DNA of 45,787 bases from contig JAFGGL010000076.1 in assembly GCA_016930575.1 (NCBI GenBank), positions 1 through 45,787 on the forward strand, read 5' to 3'. The stretch's first letter is position 1. Each line of letters starts with the position of its first letter. Below, piece by piece: positions 25,831-33,827 of the stretch. Position numbers and translations under genes: made by a program. Source of the stretch: Clostridiales bacterium (GTDB taxonomy: Bacteria > Bacillota > Clostridia > Christensenellales > Aristaeellaceae). Below the pieces are notes generated by a model. The model ran no database searches and was not told the DNA's origin. It saw only the letters and a list, made by a program, of their open reading frames with translations.

Positions 25831-25860
25831 TCATTCCCGGTCGATGATTAAGTCCGCGTT
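25831..25860 (-). pseudogene. 3' remnant of a second copy of the small exported protein gene
   Basis: The last ten codons and stop (NADLIIDRE, TGA) nearly match the end of the intact gene at 27335-27856 (GADLIFDRE, TGA); 25 of the 27 final bases agree. It sits 37 bases before the start of the flavodoxin pseudogene, which marks this as the junction of a former two-gene unit. Confidence 0.65.
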
Positions 25861-25887
25861 GCCAATCACAATAGGAAATAGTATAAT
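25859..25887 (+). promoter_or_regulatory. Promoter of the transglutaminase-like gene
   Basis: TTGCCA, 17 bases, perfect TATAAT. The -35 begins at the edge of the gene remnant at 25831-25860. The leader to the ATG at 25960 is about 66 bases. Confidence 0.75.
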
Positions 25888-25959
25888 TCCACCAGATGCA
25901 ACTGCTTTAGGCCTGATGACAGTCCTCAATAATCCCAATCGCGGAAAGGAACTCTGCTT

Positions 25960-27024
25960 ATGAAACGAAATAAATGGACAGCCATATTCGCTGCGTTCGT
26001 GCTCCTGTTCCTCGCGGTTCCGCAAACGGCGGTCATGGAAAGTGTCGCCGGAGAAACGGAGTATCCGATCGAGTATGTGTATACCAGCGACCTGATCACC
26101 GCCTACTATCATTTATACGGACACGTGCTTGACGATTTCGCGGAGATCTATATCACGAACAATACCGACGAGACCGCGCGGTTTTTGGTGGAAACGGAAA
26201 TCGACGGATACTCCGCGGTATCGTCCGATACCGTGGAAGCGGCCGCCGGAGAGACGGTGGAGGTGCGGCAGAATCCGCGCCTGATCCCCGAATCGATGGA
26301 GAAGCTGAACGCCCAGCGGTATGCGAATTTCGTGATTCACGTTACGCTGCTGGCCGACGGGGGGGACGAACTGCTGCTGGCCGAAAGCAGCGAGATCCTG
26401 CTGTTCTCGCGCCGGGATTACACCTGGGTGGACGGCATGACCGATCAGGAAAACCACGACTTGCTGGCGGTTTATGTGACGCCCAACGACCCGGCGGTCG
26501 AGGAGCTCCTGCGACGCGCCGCAGATTATACCGACAGCGGGCAGATCACAGCCGGGTACAGCAGCGAACGGGACGAAAACGGCAAGGTTTGGGACCGGCT
26601 GGAAGCCGTATGGAAAGCCGAGGAGGACTATGACCTGACCTATGTCAATACCTGGGTTACCTTCGCGCCCGATTCCACCCAGCGCGTGCGCATGCCGTTT
26701 GAAGTGCTGGAGCAGGAGGGCGGCAACTGCATTGAACTGACTTTCCTGTATGCGTCCGCTGTGGAAGCGATGGATATGGAAAGCGCTATCGTACTAGTGC
26801 CGGGACACGCCTACCTGGCGGTGCGCACCGATGACGTCAACGCTCAGTATTATTTTGTGGAAACGACGCTGATCGGCCAGAGTGATTTTGCTTATGCGGT
26901 CAACTACGGCTATGAGAGTTGGGAAGAAGACGGCCCGGCGATGGACGCAGGCGAAGACTACTACGCCTGGGTAACCATAGAAGACGCCCGGGAGTGGGGC
27001 GTGCTGCCCGTGCCCTGGCGCTGA
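25960..27024 (+). CDS. Exported transglutaminase-like domain protein
   Basis: A 354-residue exported protein. The signal peptide is MKRNKWTAIFAAFVLLFLAV with cleavage before about residue 32. An N-terminal beta-rich domain (about 40-150, with WVDG at its end) is followed by a transglutaminase-like core. The core has Cys257 in EGGNCIEL, His283 in GHAYLAV and an acidic third residue at Glu301 in VETTLIG, the Cys-His-Asp/Glu order of the superfamily. It could act as a protease or amidase, or crosslink wall or surface proteins; the substrate is unknown. GGAAAGGAACTCTGCTT precedes the ATG. A long palindromic terminator follows. Remnants of a duplicated gene pair flank it on both sides, which suggests it was inserted between, or preserved among, rearranged copies. 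Confidence 0.82.
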   Translation: MKRNKWTAIFAAFVLLFLAVPQTAVMESVAGETEYPIEYVYTSDLITAYYHLYGHVLDDFAEIYITNNTDETARFLVETEIDGYSAVSSDTVEAAAGETVEVRQNPRLIPESMEKLNAQRYANFVIHVTLLADGGDELLLAESSEILLFSRRDYTWVDGMTDQENHDLLAVYVTPNDPAVEELLRRAADYTDSGQITAGYSSERDENGKVWDRLEAVWKAEEDYDLTYVNTWVTFAPDSTQRVRMPFEVLEQEGGNCIELTFLYASAVEAMDMESAIVLVPGHAYLAVRTDDVNAQYYFVETTLIGQSDFAYAVNYGYESWEEDGPAMDAGEDYYAWVTIEDAREWGVLPVPWR

Positions 27025-27072
27025 CGGTGTACGGGAAACGATCGGTGGGAATGATATCCCGCGGTTCTACTA

Positions 27073-27114
27073 CACGCAAAAGCCCGGCAGCCAAGGCTGC
27101 CGGGCTTTTGCGTG
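27073..27114. terminator. Long perfect palindrome, bidirectional terminator
   Basis: A 20-base arm from CACGCAAAAGCCCGG to CAGCC is repeated exactly in inverted form with only AA between. The core AAAAGCCCGGCAGCC/GGCTGCCGGGCTTTT gives a T run on either strand. It ends the transglutaminase-like gene and faces the flavodoxin fragment. Confidence 0.88.
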
Positions 27115-27128
27115 CGACACCGCATTGC

Positions 27129-27308
27129 TTACTGCGCGGACAGCGTTTTGGCAAACCGGACGGCTTGCGCCAGAACATCCGCGTTCGGCCTGCCCTTGTT
27201 AAGGCCGCCGAAGAATTTCAAAAAGCTGTTGGTGTTGAAACCTGCGCAATTGAAGTTTCCGATGATCGCATATCCTTTCGCTTGCAGCCTTTGGCGCAGC
27301 GCGGCGTG
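27129..27308 (-). pseudogene. 3' fragment of a second flavodoxin copy
   Basis: About 60 codons in one frame (HAALRQRLQAKGYAIIGNFN, CAGFNTNSFLKFFGGLNKG, RPNADVLAQAVRFAKTLSAQ) equal the C-terminal third of a flavodoxin. They align with the pseudogene at 25272-25793. There is no start, ribosome site or N-terminal half; the homology stops 27 bases after the stop of the upstream gene. A deletion therefore removed the first two thirds. Confidence 0.8.
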
Positions 27309-27334
27309 AATTGTATTTTCTTCCCTAAGGCCCG

Positions 27335-27856
27335 TCATTCCCGGTCGAAGATCAAGTCCGCGCCGTTGGAACGGAAGGTGAGCGTATCGTTCGCCTCGGC
27401 ATAGGGAACCGTTTCGATCATGGTATGTTCCGCGTCGCAATGCGAGAGGTGAGCAAAGCCGCCAAGCCACCACAGGCTTTCAAAGCCGGTGATCTCATCG
27501 TAGATCAAGGTCATCCGGCCGTCCTGCGCGCTCCAATCCCCCTGGGCGGAAAAACGCATGCCGAGCACCCTGATATTCAGCGCGAACCGATGCTCCCGCG
27601 TAAATTCCGCCGTGTAGTTCAGTTTCCCGAATACCTTGCCAAGCAGGCCCAGCGGCATGGCCTCCAGGTCGGACAGCAGCACGCCCTGCGCTTCCTCCAC
27701 CGATGCTTCCCCGGTTTTCTGGCCCTCCCGGGTGACGATCTCCCGGTACTGCCACAGGCCGAAGATGTCGTCCTCCACAGCGTATGCCGCCGATACGGCG
27801 GACAAGAGGATGACCGTCACGGCGATAATGATTGCTGCATACCGATATGTCTTCAT
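27335..27856 (-). CDS. Small exported protein, lipocalin-like shape, function unknown
   Basis: A 173-residue hypothetical exported protein. The signal peptide is MKTYRYAAIIIAVTVILLSAVSAAYA. The mature part opens FGLWQYREIV and continues as alternating strands (YTAEFTREHRFALNI, GRMTLIYDE, DTLTFRSNGADLIFDRE), the pattern seen in lipocalin-like and stress-response calycin domains. No family is claimed. ATG at 27856 is chosen because AAAGGG is nine bases upstream; the ATG three codons earlier overlaps that site. It has its own promoter. It is the intact member of a duplicated unit whose other copy survives only as ten codons at 25831. Confidence 0.7.
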   Translation of the reverse strand: MKTYRYAAIIIAVTVILLSAVSAAYAVEDDIFGLWQYREIVTREGQKTGEASVEEAQGVLLSDLEAMPLGLLGKVFGKLNYTAEFTREHRFALNIRVLGMRFSAQGDWSAQDGRMTLIYDEITGFESLWWLGGFAHLSHCDAEHTMIETVPYAEANDTLTFRSNGADLIFDRE

Positions 27857-27886
27857 CGTATCCATCCCTTTGCTCTTTCTGTTGCC

Positions 27887-27915
27887 AGTATAGCAAGGCC
27901 GGGTATGCTCGGCAA
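27887..27915 (-). promoter_or_regulatory. Promoter of the small exported protein gene
   Basis: On the minus strand TTGCCG, 17 bases, TATACT, about 30 bases before the ATG. Confidence 0.65.
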
Positions 27916-28013
27916 TCATCATTACGCTTTATAGTGTCCGTTTGTCGTCCGTCCGGCGGCAATCTGCTGTGAAAGCGGCACGCTGTCAGGGTTTATCATG
28001 CTTTGTTGCTTTT

Positions 28014-28250
28014 TCAGGCGATCCCGCAGTTATTTTCGCAGGCGAACACCTCGCCGATCTCCGCGCCGAATACGTTGGCGATACGAAACGCAAGTTCCAG
28101 AGACGGAGCGTACTTGCCCGCTTCCACGGCGATGATGGTCTGACGCGATACGCCCGCCTTTTCGGCAAGCTGCTGCTGGGTCATTTCATCGGCGAAGAAA
28201 CGCAGCGTGCGGATGTTGTTGTTGATCGTCAGTTTTTTTTGCTTTGTCAT
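28014..28250 (-). CDS. Xre/Cro-family HTH regulator (78 aa)
   Basis: A short DNA-binding protein. The helix-turn-helix is [40 protein letters not shown], the standard Xre pattern, with no effector domain. Members of this small class (YozG/SinR-like) usually repress their own operon. It starts four bases after the stop of the membrane protein gene upstream, so the two are cotranscribed. AT-rich dyads at 28779-28820 overlap the operon promoters and are the obvious candidate operators. The tail CENNCGIA carries two cysteines; a redox or metal role is possible but not supported further. Confidence 0.88.
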   Translation of the reverse strand: MTKQKKLTINNNIRTLRFFADEMTQQQLAEKAGVSRQTIIAVEAGKYAPSLELAFRIANVFGAEIGEVFACENNCGIA

Positions 28251-28254
28251 ACCC

Positions 28255-28737
28255 TCACCGTACCTTGTAGTAGATCAGTTTGGAAACATCCTGGGCAACG
28301 GTGCCAAGCCCCGCCGCGCCAAACAGGATATTCAACGCCAATCCCACCGGATGCTCCAATGCAAGCAGGATGAGACCCGCGACGAAACCGACCGACGAAA
28401 TGATAAAGGTGACCCGCATGGATTTCAGATCGATCAGTTTATCACGCTCGTCTTCCACCATAGCGGCGTTGATCGCGCCTTCCAATTCCTTTCCGTCTCT
28501 GCCCCGTTCATGAACGGCGACGGATACGGAAAACAGAATGTGAAACGTCACCTGGACCGCGATGGTCACCGCAATGCCGATACCGATGAACGTAAGCATG
28601 GTAACGGCAAAGAATTTCACGTCGTCAAGCGTTACTGCGGCTGCGTTCAGTTTGCCGATCACATAGATGTAATAGACGGTAAACACCGCGACGGTACCGA
28701 TAATGCTTGTGATCGTTCTCTTTTGCTGATAATTCAT
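28255..28737 (-). CDS. Four-helix membrane protein paired with Xre regulator
   Basis: A 160-residue integral membrane protein of unknown function. Two N-terminal helices ([19 protein letters not shown] and [25 protein letters not shown]) and two C-terminal helices ([20 protein letters not shown] and [18 protein letters not shown]) flank a charged cytoplasmic loop with [29 protein letters not shown]. This layout is common in two-gene Xre/membrane-protein modules, sometimes annotated DUF2178-like. ATG at 28737 follows AAGGAGTTTAATAAA; the in-frame start 36 bases earlier has no site. It is the first gene of the pair. Confidence 0.75.
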   Translation of the reverse strand: MNYQQKRTITSIIGTVAVFTVYYIYVIGKLNAAAVTLDDVKFFAVTMLTFIGIGIAVTIAVQVTFHILFSVSVAVHERGRDGKELEGAINAAMVEDERDKLIDLKSMRVTFIISSVGFVAGLILLALEHPVGLALNILFGAAGLGTVAQDVSKLIYYKVR

Positions 28738-28779
28738 TTTATTAAACTCCTTTCCTTGATTGTGCTTCAGCACGCCCGT

Positions 28780-28842
28780 ATAGTATCATCATTTTTACTA
28801 TATGTCAAGTATATTATACTATTTGTTTGATATATTTTTCAA
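28780..28842 (-). promoter_or_regulatory. Tandem promoters with AT-rich dyads, candidate Xre operator
   Basis: Minus-strand promoter 1 is TTGACA-N17-TACTAT (28808-28780). Promoter 2 is TTGAAA-N18-TATAAT (28842-28813). Two inverted repeats overlap them: TATAGTA...TACTATA (28779-28802) and AGTATA-T-TATACT (28808-28820). The shared half-site AGTATA/TACTAT makes autoregulation by the Xre protein plausible. Confidence 0.6.
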
Positions 28843-28877
28843 CAACCGACAAACTCTTTCGCTGCAAGCCTTACAGG

Positions 28878-28920
28878 CACGCCGCGCAGCTGCTGCGATA
28901 CGGCGTGGAAATCTTTTTCA
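28878..28920 (+). other. Orphan terminator-like hairpin
   Basis: CACGCCG (28878-28884) and CGGCGTG (28901-28907) enclose CGCAG/CTGCG, and CTTTTTC follows on the plus strand. No plus-strand gene lies upstream to use it. It is either a gene remnant or the end of a small RNA. Confidence 0.3.
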
Positions 28921-28951
28921 TTTTAAGAATTATACGCATTACAGCTCATAT

Positions 28952-28989
28952 AAAACACGCACGCCCTTAATGTGAATTTCAGGCGTGCG
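28952..28989 (-). terminator. Probable terminator after the alcohol dehydrogenase gene
   Basis: CGCACGCC and GGCGTGCG pair across a 16-base loop. On the minus strand TGTTTTA follows, 30 bases after the stop at 29019. The long loop makes it moderate. Confidence 0.55.
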
Positions 28990-29018
28990 GATGTCAACGA
29001 TGGATGCCTGCGGATATC

Positions 29019-30191
29019 TTATTGGCAGGCCAACCTATAGATGTCGGCGATCTCCTTGCGGGTGATCGGGTGGAAATAACCCAGCATATCCCCGTTATTC
29101 AGCAGGCACTTCTCCGCCATGATCCCGATATCTTCCTCTTTGGCCCCAAGTTCCTTGAAGCTGGTCGGCATGCCGATCCCGCGGTAGAAATCCTCCAGCA
29201 GCTTGATCCCCTCAAGCGCGGTACGCTCGGGCTTTTCAAAATCCATGCTCACGCCGAACACCCGCACCGCGAACTGCGCCACGCGCTGCACATGGTAGGG
29301 CGCCTGGTATTTGAGGAACGCCGGGAACATCACGGCAAGGCCCGCGCCGTGGGCGACGTCGTACAGGCCGCTGAGTTCGTGCTCCATCATGTGCGTGCTC
29401 CAGTCCTGCTGGCGGCCTACGCCCAGGATATCGCAGTGCGCGACCGAGCCGGCCCACATGATGTTGGCCCGGGCGTCGTAATCGTTTGGCTCCTTCATCA
29501 GGATCCTTGCGTACTTCATCACGCTGCGGAGTATCCCCTCGCACATGCGGTCGGTCACGTCCACCTCCGGGGTGTTTGTGAAGTAGCGCTCCATCACGTG
29601 CGCCATCATGTCCACCGCGCCGCACGCGGTTTGGTACGGCGGCAATGTGAAGGTGAGTTCGGGATTCATGATCGCAAACAACGGGCGCATCTTTTCCGAA
29701 TCGCAGAAGCGCTTTAAAAGCCCTTCTTCCTTTGTCACGACGCTGCTGGGCGATACTTCGCTGCCCGCGGCGGGCAGCGTGAGGATGACCCCGAGCGGCA
29801 GGATGTCCTCCACCGTTGCCTTACCCGTATAGAAGTCCCAGAAATCCCCGCCGTATTTCGCGCCGATGGCGATGGCTTTGGCGGAATCGATCACGCTGCC
29901 GCCGCCGACGGCAAGCACGATATCGATGCCTTCCTTTCGGCAGAGTTCGATTCCCTCATACACCAGCGTATCGCGCGGATTGGGCTTGACGCCGCCGAGT
30001 TCCGCCCAGGAAACGTCCGCTTGCTTCAGCGACTGCTTCACTTCGTCCAGCAAGCCGCTGCAGACGACGGAACCGCCCCCGTAATGCAGCAGCGCCTTAT
30101 GCCCGTATGCGCGGCACAGCTCGCCCGCCTTCTGCTGCGTGCCGCGTCCGAAATAAAACTGCGTTGGATTGCAAAACGTAAAATCCAGCAT
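29019..30191 (-). CDS. Iron-containing alcohol dehydrogenase (BdhA-like)
   Basis: An NAD(P)H-dependent group III alcohol dehydrogenase of 390 residues that reduces aldehydes such as butanal or acetaldehyde to alcohols, consuming reducing power. The N-terminus FTFCNPTQFYFGRGTQQK and GGGSVIDSAKAIAIG (nucleotide phosphate loop) are typical of the butanol dehydrogenase branch. Metal ligands are in VDMMAHVMERYF, DWSTHMMEHELSG and YDVAHGAGLAV. ATG at 30191 has AAGGAGGCAATTCT directly upstream; an in-frame start 72 bases earlier has none. A TTGAAA-N17-TATGCT promoter precedes it. The natural substrate is not determinable. Confidence 0.92.
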   Translation of the reverse strand: MLDFTFCNPTQFYFGRGTQQKAGELCRAYGHKALLHYGGGSVVCSGLLDEVKQSLKQADVSWAELGGVKPNPRDTLVYEGIELCRKEGIDIVLAVGGGSVIDSAKAIAIGAKYGGDFWDFYTGKATVEDILPLGVILTLPAAGSEVSPSSVVTKEEGLLKRFCDSEKMRPLFAIMNPELTFTLPPYQTACGAVDMMAHVMERYFTNTPEVDVTDRMCEGILRSVMKYARILMKEPNDYDARANIMWAGSVAHCDILGVGRQQDWSTHMMEHELSGLYDVAHGAGLAVMFPAFLKYQAPYHVQRVAQFAVRVFGVSMDFEKPERTALEGIKLLEDFYRGIGMPTSFKELGAKEEDIGIMAEKCLLNNGDMLGYFHPITRKEIADIYRLACQ

Positions 30192-30222
30192 AGAATTGCC
30201 TCCTTGTTCATGGCCTGCATCC

Positions 30223-30251
30223 AGCATATCGCATTCCTGCGTTGATTTCAA
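30223..30251 (-). promoter_or_regulatory. Promoter of the alcohol dehydrogenase gene
   Basis: On the minus strand TTGAAA, 17 bases, TATGCT, 31 bases before the start codon. Confidence 0.65.
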
Positions 30252-30270
30252 TGCCGAAGGCAAACGAAAG

Positions 30271-30294
30271 CCCGCACCGATTGATCGGTGCGGG
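30271..30294 (-). terminator. Terminator after purA
   Basis: CCCGCACCGA and TCGGTGCGGG form a perfect 10-bp stem with a TTGA/TCAA loop. A CTTTCGTTT tail follows on the minus strand, 15 bases after the purA stop. Confidence 0.8.
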
Positions 30295-30309
30295 TTTGTT
30301 TACAATAAT

Positions 30310-31587
30310 TCATTTACGGTATAAGATCTCGTCCCGTTTCGGCCCCGTGGAAACCATGCGGATCGGCACGCCGACCTGTTCCTCCAGAAAATCGACATAG
30401 CAGCGGCAGTTCTCCGGCAGCTTCTTCAAATCCGTCACGCCGCGGATGTCCGTTCTCCAGCCGGGCAGCATTGTGTATACCGGTTTGCAGCGGGTCAGCG
30501 TAGGCGTGGACGGGAATTGGGTGATCGTCTCCCCGTCCGCCTCGTAGGCCGTGCATACGGGAATCTCGTCCAGATACGCCAGCACGTCCAGGTTGGTGAG
30601 CACGCATTCCGTCGCGCCGTGCGCCGTGCAGCCGTAGCGGGTCGCCACCGCGTCGAACCAGCCCACGCGCCGCGGCCTGCCTGTGGTCGCGCCGTACTCG
30701 CCCGCGTCACCGCCGCGCTTGCGCAGCTCCTCGGCTTCCTCGCCGAACAACTCGGTGACGAACGGCCCGGCGCCGACGCAGCTGGAGTAGGCCTTGGTCA
30801 CGCTGAGCACGTCCCGGATTGCGGTCGCGGGCACGCCTCCGCCGACCGTGGAAAACCCGGCGAGCGGCGAGGAGGACGTGACAAACGGATAGATGCCGTG
30901 GTCCGGATCGCGCAGCGCCCCAAGCTGGCCTTCCATAAGGATCCGCTTGTTCTCTTTAAGCGCTTGGTGCAAAAACGCGGCGGAATCGATCACAAACGGC
31001 CGGATACTCTCCGCCTGCGTTTTCAGCGTTTCCATCAGCTGTTCCAGGTCCAGAAGCGGTTTGCGGTACAAATACTCAAGCAGCGTGTTTTTCTGCTGGA
31101 CGACGCTCGTCAGCCTGTCCCGGAGCATCGTCTCGTCGTAAATCTGGCAGACCTGGATACCGATCTTTAAGTATTTATCGCCGTAAAACGGAGCGATTCC
31201 CGATTTGGTCGAGCCGAAACTGCCCTTGCCCAGCCGTTCTTCCTCATACTTGTCGAAGTCCACGTGGTAGGGCATCATCACCTGCGCACGGTCGCTGATC
31301 AACAGCCTGGGCGCGGGCACGCCGCGGCCGACGATCGATTCGTATTCCTTGAGCAGCTTGTCGATATCCAGCGCTACGCCCGGCGCGATCAGGTTGACGA
31401 TATTCTGGTGAAACACGCCGGACGGGAGCAAATGCAGCGCAAATTTCCCGTAGTCGTTGATGATCGTGTGCCCCGCGTTCGCGCCGCCCTGAAACCGGAC
31501 GACCACGTCGCTGTTTTCCGCCAGTACGTCGGTAATTTTGCCCTTGCCTTCATCGCCCCAGTTTGCCCCGACAACCACTTGAACCAC
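30310..31587 (-). CDS. purA: Adenylosuccinate synthase
   Basis: Joins IMP and aspartate using GTP to make adenylosuccinate, the first committed step to AMP. At 425 residues it is of normal length. VVVGANWGDEGKGK holds the P-loop and the catalytic Asp12, GGANAGHT the catalytic His, and GKGSFGSTKSGIAPFYGDK the IMP site. Later signatures are EGQLGALRDPDHGIYPFVTSSSP, TTGRPRRVGW and TRCKPVYTMLPGW. GTG at 31587 is chosen because GGGGAG lies seven bases upstream and the protein then starts as usual, two residues before the QVVVG strand. A very strong promoter (TTGACA-N17-CATAAT) lies 51 bases upstream. purC, in the same pathway, is nearby but separate. Confidence 0.97.
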   Translation of the reverse strand: MVQVVVGANWGDEGKGKITDVLAENSDVVVRFQGGANAGHTIINDYGKFALHLLPSGVFHQNIVNLIAPGVALDIDKLLKEYESIVGRGVPAPRLLISDRAQVMMPYHVDFDKYEEERLGKGSFGSTKSGIAPFYGDKYLKIGIQVCQIYDETMLRDRLTSVVQQKNTLLEYLYRKPLLDLEQLMETLKTQAESIRPFVIDSAAFLHQALKENKRILMEGQLGALRDPDHGIYPFVTSSSPLAGFSTVGGGVPATAIRDVLSVTKAYSSCVGAGPFVTELFGEEAEELRKRGGDAGEYGATTGRPRRVGWFDAVATRYGCTAHGATECVLTNLDVLAYLDEIPVCTAYEADGETITQFPSTPTLTRCKPVYTMLPGWRTDIRGVTDLKKLPENCRCYVDFLEEQVGVPIRMVSTGPKRDEILYRK

Positions 31588-31637
31588 GGTGACGCTCCCC
31601 TTTCGTGCGCAGAACTGTTCAAAAAGCACCAACGACC

Positions 31638-31666
31638 ATTATGCCCCACCCGAAGATGACTGTCAA
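31638..31666 (-). promoter_or_regulatory. Promoter of purA
   Basis: On the minus strand TTGACA, 17 bases, CATAAT. It lies between the ugd stop and the purA start. Confidence 0.85.
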
Positions 31667-31675
31667 CATACGCCA

Positions 31676-32881
31676 TCAGTCCTTGCCGAACAAATCCCTG
31701 GTATACACCTTGTGCGCGCAATCCTTCAGTTCCCCGTGCATGCGGTTGGTGACGATCACGTCGCACATCTTCTTGAAGGCTTCCAGATCGCGGATCACCT
31801 TGCTGTTGAAGAAATACTCGTCACTAAGCGTAGGCTCGTACACCACGACCTCGACGCCTTTGCCCTTGATGCGCTTCATGATGCCCTGGATGCTGGACTG
31901 GCGAAAGTTGTCGCTGCCCGTCTTCATGGTCAGGCGGTAGATGCCCACGCACCTGGGATTCTTATCCAATATGCGCTGTGCGATGAAGTCCTTGCGGGTG
32001 CGGTTGGCGCCGACGATCGCCGAAATGATGTTGTTGGGAACGTTATCGTAATTGGCCAGCAGTTGCTTGGTATCCTTGGGCAGGCAATAGCCGCCGTAAC
32101 CGAACGACGGATTGTTGTAATGGCGGCCGATGCGGCCGTCCAGGCACACGCCGTCGATGATGGCCTTCGTGTCCAACCCACGTACCTCGGCGTAGGTGTC
32201 CAGTTCGTTGAAAAACGAGACGCGCATCGCCAGGTAGGTATTGGCGAACAGCTTCACGGCCTCGGCCTCGGTCGGGTTCATGAAAAGCGTGGGGATATCT
32301 TCCTTCACCGCGCCCTGCCGCAAAAGATTCGCAAAGGTTTCAGCCGCTTTCCGTAGCTTTTCTATACCGGTCGGCACGCCCACGATGATGCGGGACGGAT
32401 ACAGGCAGTCGTAAAGCGCCCTGCCTTCGCGCAGGAACTCGGGGCTGAAAAGGATATTTTCGCAGTGCAGCTCTTTGCGGATGCGTTCGGTATAGCCGAC
32501 GGGCACGGTGGATTTGATCACGATCACCGCCTGGGGGTTGACCTCCGCCACCTGCCTGACGACCGATTCCACCGAGGATGTGTCGAAGGTATTCTTGTCG
32601 GGATCGTAGTTCGTCGGCGTGGAGACGATCACGAAATCCGCATTCCGGTAGGCGTCTTCCGCCTCGACGGTCGCGGTGAGGTCAAGCGCGCGGTTTTTCA
32701 GGTAGTCCTCGATTTCCGCATCCCGGATCGGCGACTGCCGCCGGTTGATCATCTCCGTTTTTTCCCTGACGATATCCACGGCGGTCACGCTGTTGTGCTG
32801 CGCCAGCAGCACGGCGTTGGAAAGCCCGACGTAGCCCGTGCCGGCCACGGCGATCTTTCTTTTCCTTGTCCCCGTATGCAT
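31676..32881 (-). CDS. ugd: UDP-glucose/UDP-sugar 6-dehydrogenase
   Basis: Oxidises a UDP-hexose at C6 in two NAD+-dependent steps to the uronic acid used in capsule or wall polysaccharide. The 401 residues show the Rossmann start [51 protein letters not shown], and the catalytic Cys266 in [16 protein letters not shown]. The C-terminal UDP-binding domain includes [33 protein letters not shown]. This is the short (about 390-400 residue) Gram-positive and enterobacterial Ugd branch. AGAGGAGTGGTAAA precedes the ATG. It is divergent from purC-capE, and with the CapE-like gene suggests a local interest in surface sugars. Confidence 0.93.
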   Translation of the reverse strand: MHTGTRKRKIAVAGTGYVGLSNAVLLAQHNSVTAVDIVREKTEMINRRQSPIRDAEIEDYLKNRALDLTATVEAEDAYRNADFVIVSTPTNYDPDKNTFDTSSVESVVRQVAEVNPQAVIVIKSTVPVGYTERIRKELHCENILFSPEFLREGRALYDCLYPSRIIVGVPTGIEKLRKAAETFANLLRQGAVKEDIPTLFMNPTEAEAVKLFANTYLAMRVSFFNELDTYAEVRGLDTKAIIDGVCLDGRIGRHYNNPSFGYGGYCLPKDTKQLLANYDNVPNNIISAIVGANRTRKDFIAQRILDKNPRCVGIYRLTMKTGSDNFRQSSIQGIMKRIKGKGVEVVVYEPTLSDEYFFNSKVIRDLEAFKKMCDVIVTNRMHGELKDCAHKVYTRDLFGKD

Positions 32882-33003
32882 TTTACCACTCCTCTAAAGC
32901 GGTCAGGTTCCTCTGAAACGCACCTGTACAGTATACCATATACGAAGCCCGTGATAAAGCGCGGCACAGCTCGTTTCCCGCGGAATCGGAAAAGGCGCTT
33001 ATC

Positions 33004-33032
33004 TTGCGCGGCCTTATAAATCGTGTTACAAT
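33004..33032 (+). promoter_or_regulatory. Promoter of purC-capE
   Basis: TTGCGC, 17 bases, TACAAT, 46 bases before the purC ATG. Confidence 0.65.
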
Positions 33033-33077
33033 ACATGAACATATTCGAGGCACGCATTCATGCGGAAGGATAGGTAT

Positions 33078-33827
33078 ATGGGGATTACGAAAGTGATCGC
33101 GGAAGGCAAGGGAAAACGGATCTATGCCACCGATAACCCGGATGAAGCCGTTGTGTATTACAAGGACGAAGCCATCGCGTTCCGGGGATTGAAAATCGGG
33201 CGGATCATCGGCAAGGGCGAGATCAACAACCTCCTTTGCGAGTACCTTTTCACGCTGCTTAAGCAAAAGGGCGTTCCCAACCATTTCCTGCGCCGCATCA
33301 ACGACCGCAGCATGCTGGTGCTGAAGGTGGATATCATCCCCGTCGTCATCAAGGTGCGCAATATCGTCGCGGGCAGCCTGGCACAACGCATCGGCTATCC
33401 CGAGGGGGCAAGGCTCAAAAACACAGTGATCGAGTATTGCCTCAAGGACCACAACTTGGACGATCCGCTGGTCAACCTCACCCACGTTACCGCAATGGGC
33501 CTGGCGACAGCGCAGGAACTGCGCACGATGGAAGAGATCGCCGTAAAGGTCAACCACATACTCATTGATATTCTAAGCGACATCAACATCGAGCTGATCG
33601 ATTTCAAACTCGAATTCGGGCGGTTCCATGGGGATGTTTTATTGTCTGACGAAATATCGCCCGACACCTGCCGCTTCTGGGACGCGAACACGCACGAACC
33701 GCTGGATATCGACAGGTTCCGCCGCGACCTGGGCGACGCGGAAGGCGCATACCGCGAGGTGCTGCACCGTATGACGGGCTATGTACTCAAAAACAACGAG
33801 GTGAACGCAGACGATGTTCAAGGATAA
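33078..33827 (+). CDS. purC: Phosphoribosylaminoimidazole-succinocarboxamide synthase
   Basis: Condenses CAIR with aspartate, using ATP, in de novo purine synthesis. The 249 residues show the SAICAR synthetase pattern: GKGKRIYAT (nucleotide loop), the stretch from DEAIAFRGLK to GKGEINNLL, VRNIVAGSLAQRIG, LDDPLVNLTHVTAMGLA, IDFKLEFGR and LSDEISPDTCRFWDANT. ATG at 33078 is preferred because AAGGATAGG precedes it; an in-frame ATG at 33060 lacks a site. Its last 14 bases overlap the start of the capE-like gene, which couples purine synthesis and a sugar dehydratase in one transcript. That pairing has no obvious metabolic logic. Confidence 0.96.
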   Translation: MGITKVIAEGKGKRIYATDNPDEAVVYYKDEAIAFRGLKIGRIIGKGEINNLLCEYLFTLLKQKGVPNHFLRRINDRSMLVLKVDIIPVVIKVRNIVAGSLAQRIGYPEGARLKNTVIEYCLKDHNLDDPLVNLTHVTAMGLATAQELRTMEEIAVKVNHILIDILSDINIELIDFKLEFGRFHGDVLLSDEISPDTCRFWDANTHEPLDIDRFRRDLGDAEGAYREVLHRMTGYVLKNNEVNADDVQG

